DNA of 5,757 bases from Desulfobacterales bacterium (GTDB taxonomy: Bacteria; Desulfobacterota; Desulfobacteria; Desulfobacterales; QNYZ01): assembly GCA_029938515.1 (NCBI GenBank), contig JAOZUU010000194.1, positions 1 through 5,757 of the forward strand, read 5' to 3'. This document shows positions 5,061 to 5,757 of the stretch, piece by piece (the first letter of the stretch is position 1; the number at the start of each line of letters is the position of its first letter). The position numbers and the translations under genes are program-made. The notes below the pieces were generated by a model, which saw only the letters and a list, made by a program, of their open reading frames with translations, had not been told where the DNA came from and did no database searches.

Positions 5061-5312
5061 ATGACAGTCGTAACGACATCGAGCCGAGGCCAAATAGTTA
5101 TACCGCGAGATGTGAGGAAGAAGCTCAACATTCTGCCGGGGAAGAAGATCCTGATTCGGGCGGAAGAAGACCGGGCCATTCTCTTTCCACTGCCGGATGA
5201 CCCGGTGGAGCATTTCTGCGGTATCTTTCAGGAAGGATCGTCGCTTATAGAAGCGCTGATGGTTGAACGGAAAAAGGAGCGAAAGCGTGACACAAAAAAG
5301 ATTGCTCGATAG
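5061..5312 (+). CDS. vapB: AbrB/MazE-type swapped-hairpin antitoxin
   Basis: The 83-aa product has a typical N-terminal AbrB DNA-binding domain: TTSSRGQIVIPRDVRKKLNI (5-24) followed by LPGKKILIRAEEDRAILFPL (25-44). This fold dimerises and binds the operon's own promoter. The C-terminal half (PDDPVEHFCGIFQEGSSLIE, then a basic-acidic ALMVERKKERKRD tail) is the sort of flexible region that wraps around and blocks the active site of a partner PIN toxin. The gene overlaps the PIN gene by 26 bases, which indicates translational coupling. The antitoxin should both neutralise the RNase and repress the promoter at 4962-4991. The pairing with a PIN protein makes a VapB-class name reasonable, though AbrB-type antitoxins also occur with other toxins. 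Confidence 0.88.
   Translation: MTVVTTSSRGQIVIPRDVRKKLNILPGKKILIRAEEDRAILFPLPDDPVEHFCGIFQEGSSLIEALMVERKKERKRDTKKIAR
5276..5279 (+). promoter_or_regulatory. Ribosome binding site inside the antitoxin gene that fixes the PIN toxin GTG start
   Basis: GGAG (within AAAAAGGAGC) at 5276-5279 is seven bases before GTG 5287. It favours the GTG start over the upstream in-frame ATG at 5263, which has no such site. Confidence 0.7.
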
Positions 5313-5697
5313 CTTTGCGATAATTGCTTATCTCAACAAAGAAAAGGGTTTTGAAAAAGTACGGGATGTGCTGTCCGAGGCTCAGGAATCGGGGGAACCC
5401 GTTATAATTAATGACATTAACATCGGTGAAGTGTACTATATTCTTTTCAGAAAAAGGGGGCCGGAAAAGGCAAATTTTTTTCTGGAAACCATCCTTCCTT
5501 CTCTACCGGTTCAGGTTTTCTCCAATGATTTTAATGATGTGATCAAATCCGCTAAAATTAAGGCCGAATATCCACTATCATTTGCGGACTGTTTTGCGGT
5601 TGCCACCGCCGGAAAGGAAAAAGCCGTCATCATGACAGGTGACCCGGAGTTCAAAAGAATAGAAAAACTGGTGCCGATCGAATGGCTTGAAAAATAA
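5287..5697 (+). CDS. vapC: PIN-domain ribonuclease toxin (VapC-type)
   Basis: Starting at GTG 5287 the product is 136 aa, the usual VapC length. The four acidic residues of the PIN active site are all present: D8 (LLDSFAIIAYL), E48 (INIGEVYYI), D101 (LSFADCFAVATA) and D119 (MTGDPEF). These coordinate the Mg2+/Mn2+ used to cut RNA; VapC relatives typically cleave tRNA or rRNA at defined sites, but the target cannot be read here. With the overlapping AbrB-type antitoxin it forms a complete type II toxin-antitoxin module with its own promoter. The gene looks intact, and an active toxin would imply that the antitoxin is functional too. An alternative ATG at 5263 would add eight residues unlike the family N-terminus. 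Confidence 0.9.
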   Translation: MTQKRLLDSFAIIAYLNKEKGFEKVRDVLSEAQESGEPVIINDINIGEVYYILFRKRGPEKANFFLETILPSLPVQVFSNDFNDVIKSAKIKAEYPLSFADCFAVATAGKEKAVIMTGDPEFKRIEKLVPIEWLEK

Positions 5698-5708
5698 CTG
5701 AAAAATAA

Positions 5709-5735
5709 ATCCTGCAAATCCCGTTGATCCTGTCT
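5709..5735. repeat. Three-unit 9-bp tandem repeat (ATCCTGNNN type)
   Basis: Three consecutive 9-bp units, ATCCTGCAA (5709), ATCCCGTTG (5718) and ATCCTGTCT (5727), lie 12 bases after the PIN toxin stop. Read on the other strand they give ACAGGAT-like units. I recall similar short tandem arrays ending in TGTCTAAAA in the intergenic DNA of many environmental bacteria, so this is probably one copy of a dispersed element. The following CTGT/ACAG (5730-5733 and 5740-5743) could form only a weak four-pair hairpin, so it is not called a terminator. Confidence 0.6.
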
Positions 5736-5757
5736 AAAAACAGATAATTATCGCTGT

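Overview
The window looks like chromosomal DNA of a Gram-negative, free-living bacterium, most likely a deltaproteobacterial sulfate reducer of the Desulfobacterales type. This is inferred from three things. One protein resembles the degenerate PilZ-like proteins I associate with that group. The exported proteins carry Gram-negative-style signal peptides. The spacers contain short-unit dispersed repeats of a kind I recall from such genomes. No rRNA, tRNA, IS element, CRISPR array or phage gene is visible.

Left part (1-3052, minus strand): a peptide-uptake and hydrolysis neighbourhood. In transcription order it holds an M20 metallopeptidase with all its zinc ligands (1913-3052), a periplasmic family-5 substrate-binding protein of an oligopeptide/nickel-type ABC transporter (138-1742), a rho-independent terminator (81-121), and the first codons of what is probably the DppB-like permease (1-26, cut by the window edge). 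The likely logic is capture of a peptide or similar substrate in the periplasm, import, and cleavage by the M20 enzyme in the cytoplasm.

Middle part (3053-4591, minus strand): a 387-bp spacer carries a candidate promoter for the peptidase gene and a large inverted repeat built from 10-bp units. Beyond it lie three small genes on the minus strand, each with a good Shine-Dalgarno sequence. In transcription order they are a 77-aa unknown protein, a 128-aa exported four-cysteine protein, and a 128-aa PilZ-like protein. They may form one operon and are the least explained genes here.

Right part (4592-5757): a 469-bp divergent spacer is rich in inverted repeats. It has a leader hairpin before the small-gene cluster, three copies of a 10-bp motif forming palindromes, and a promoter overlapped or flanked by short palindromes in front of a plus-strand toxin-antitoxin pair. 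That pair is an AbrB-type antitoxin overlapping a PIN-domain (VapC-type) RNase that starts at GTG. The window ends in a 9-bp tandem repeat.

I see no clear large new defence or metabolic system. The best candidates for something undescribed are the three-gene PilZ-like/exported-cysteine cluster and the motif array in its divergent control region.
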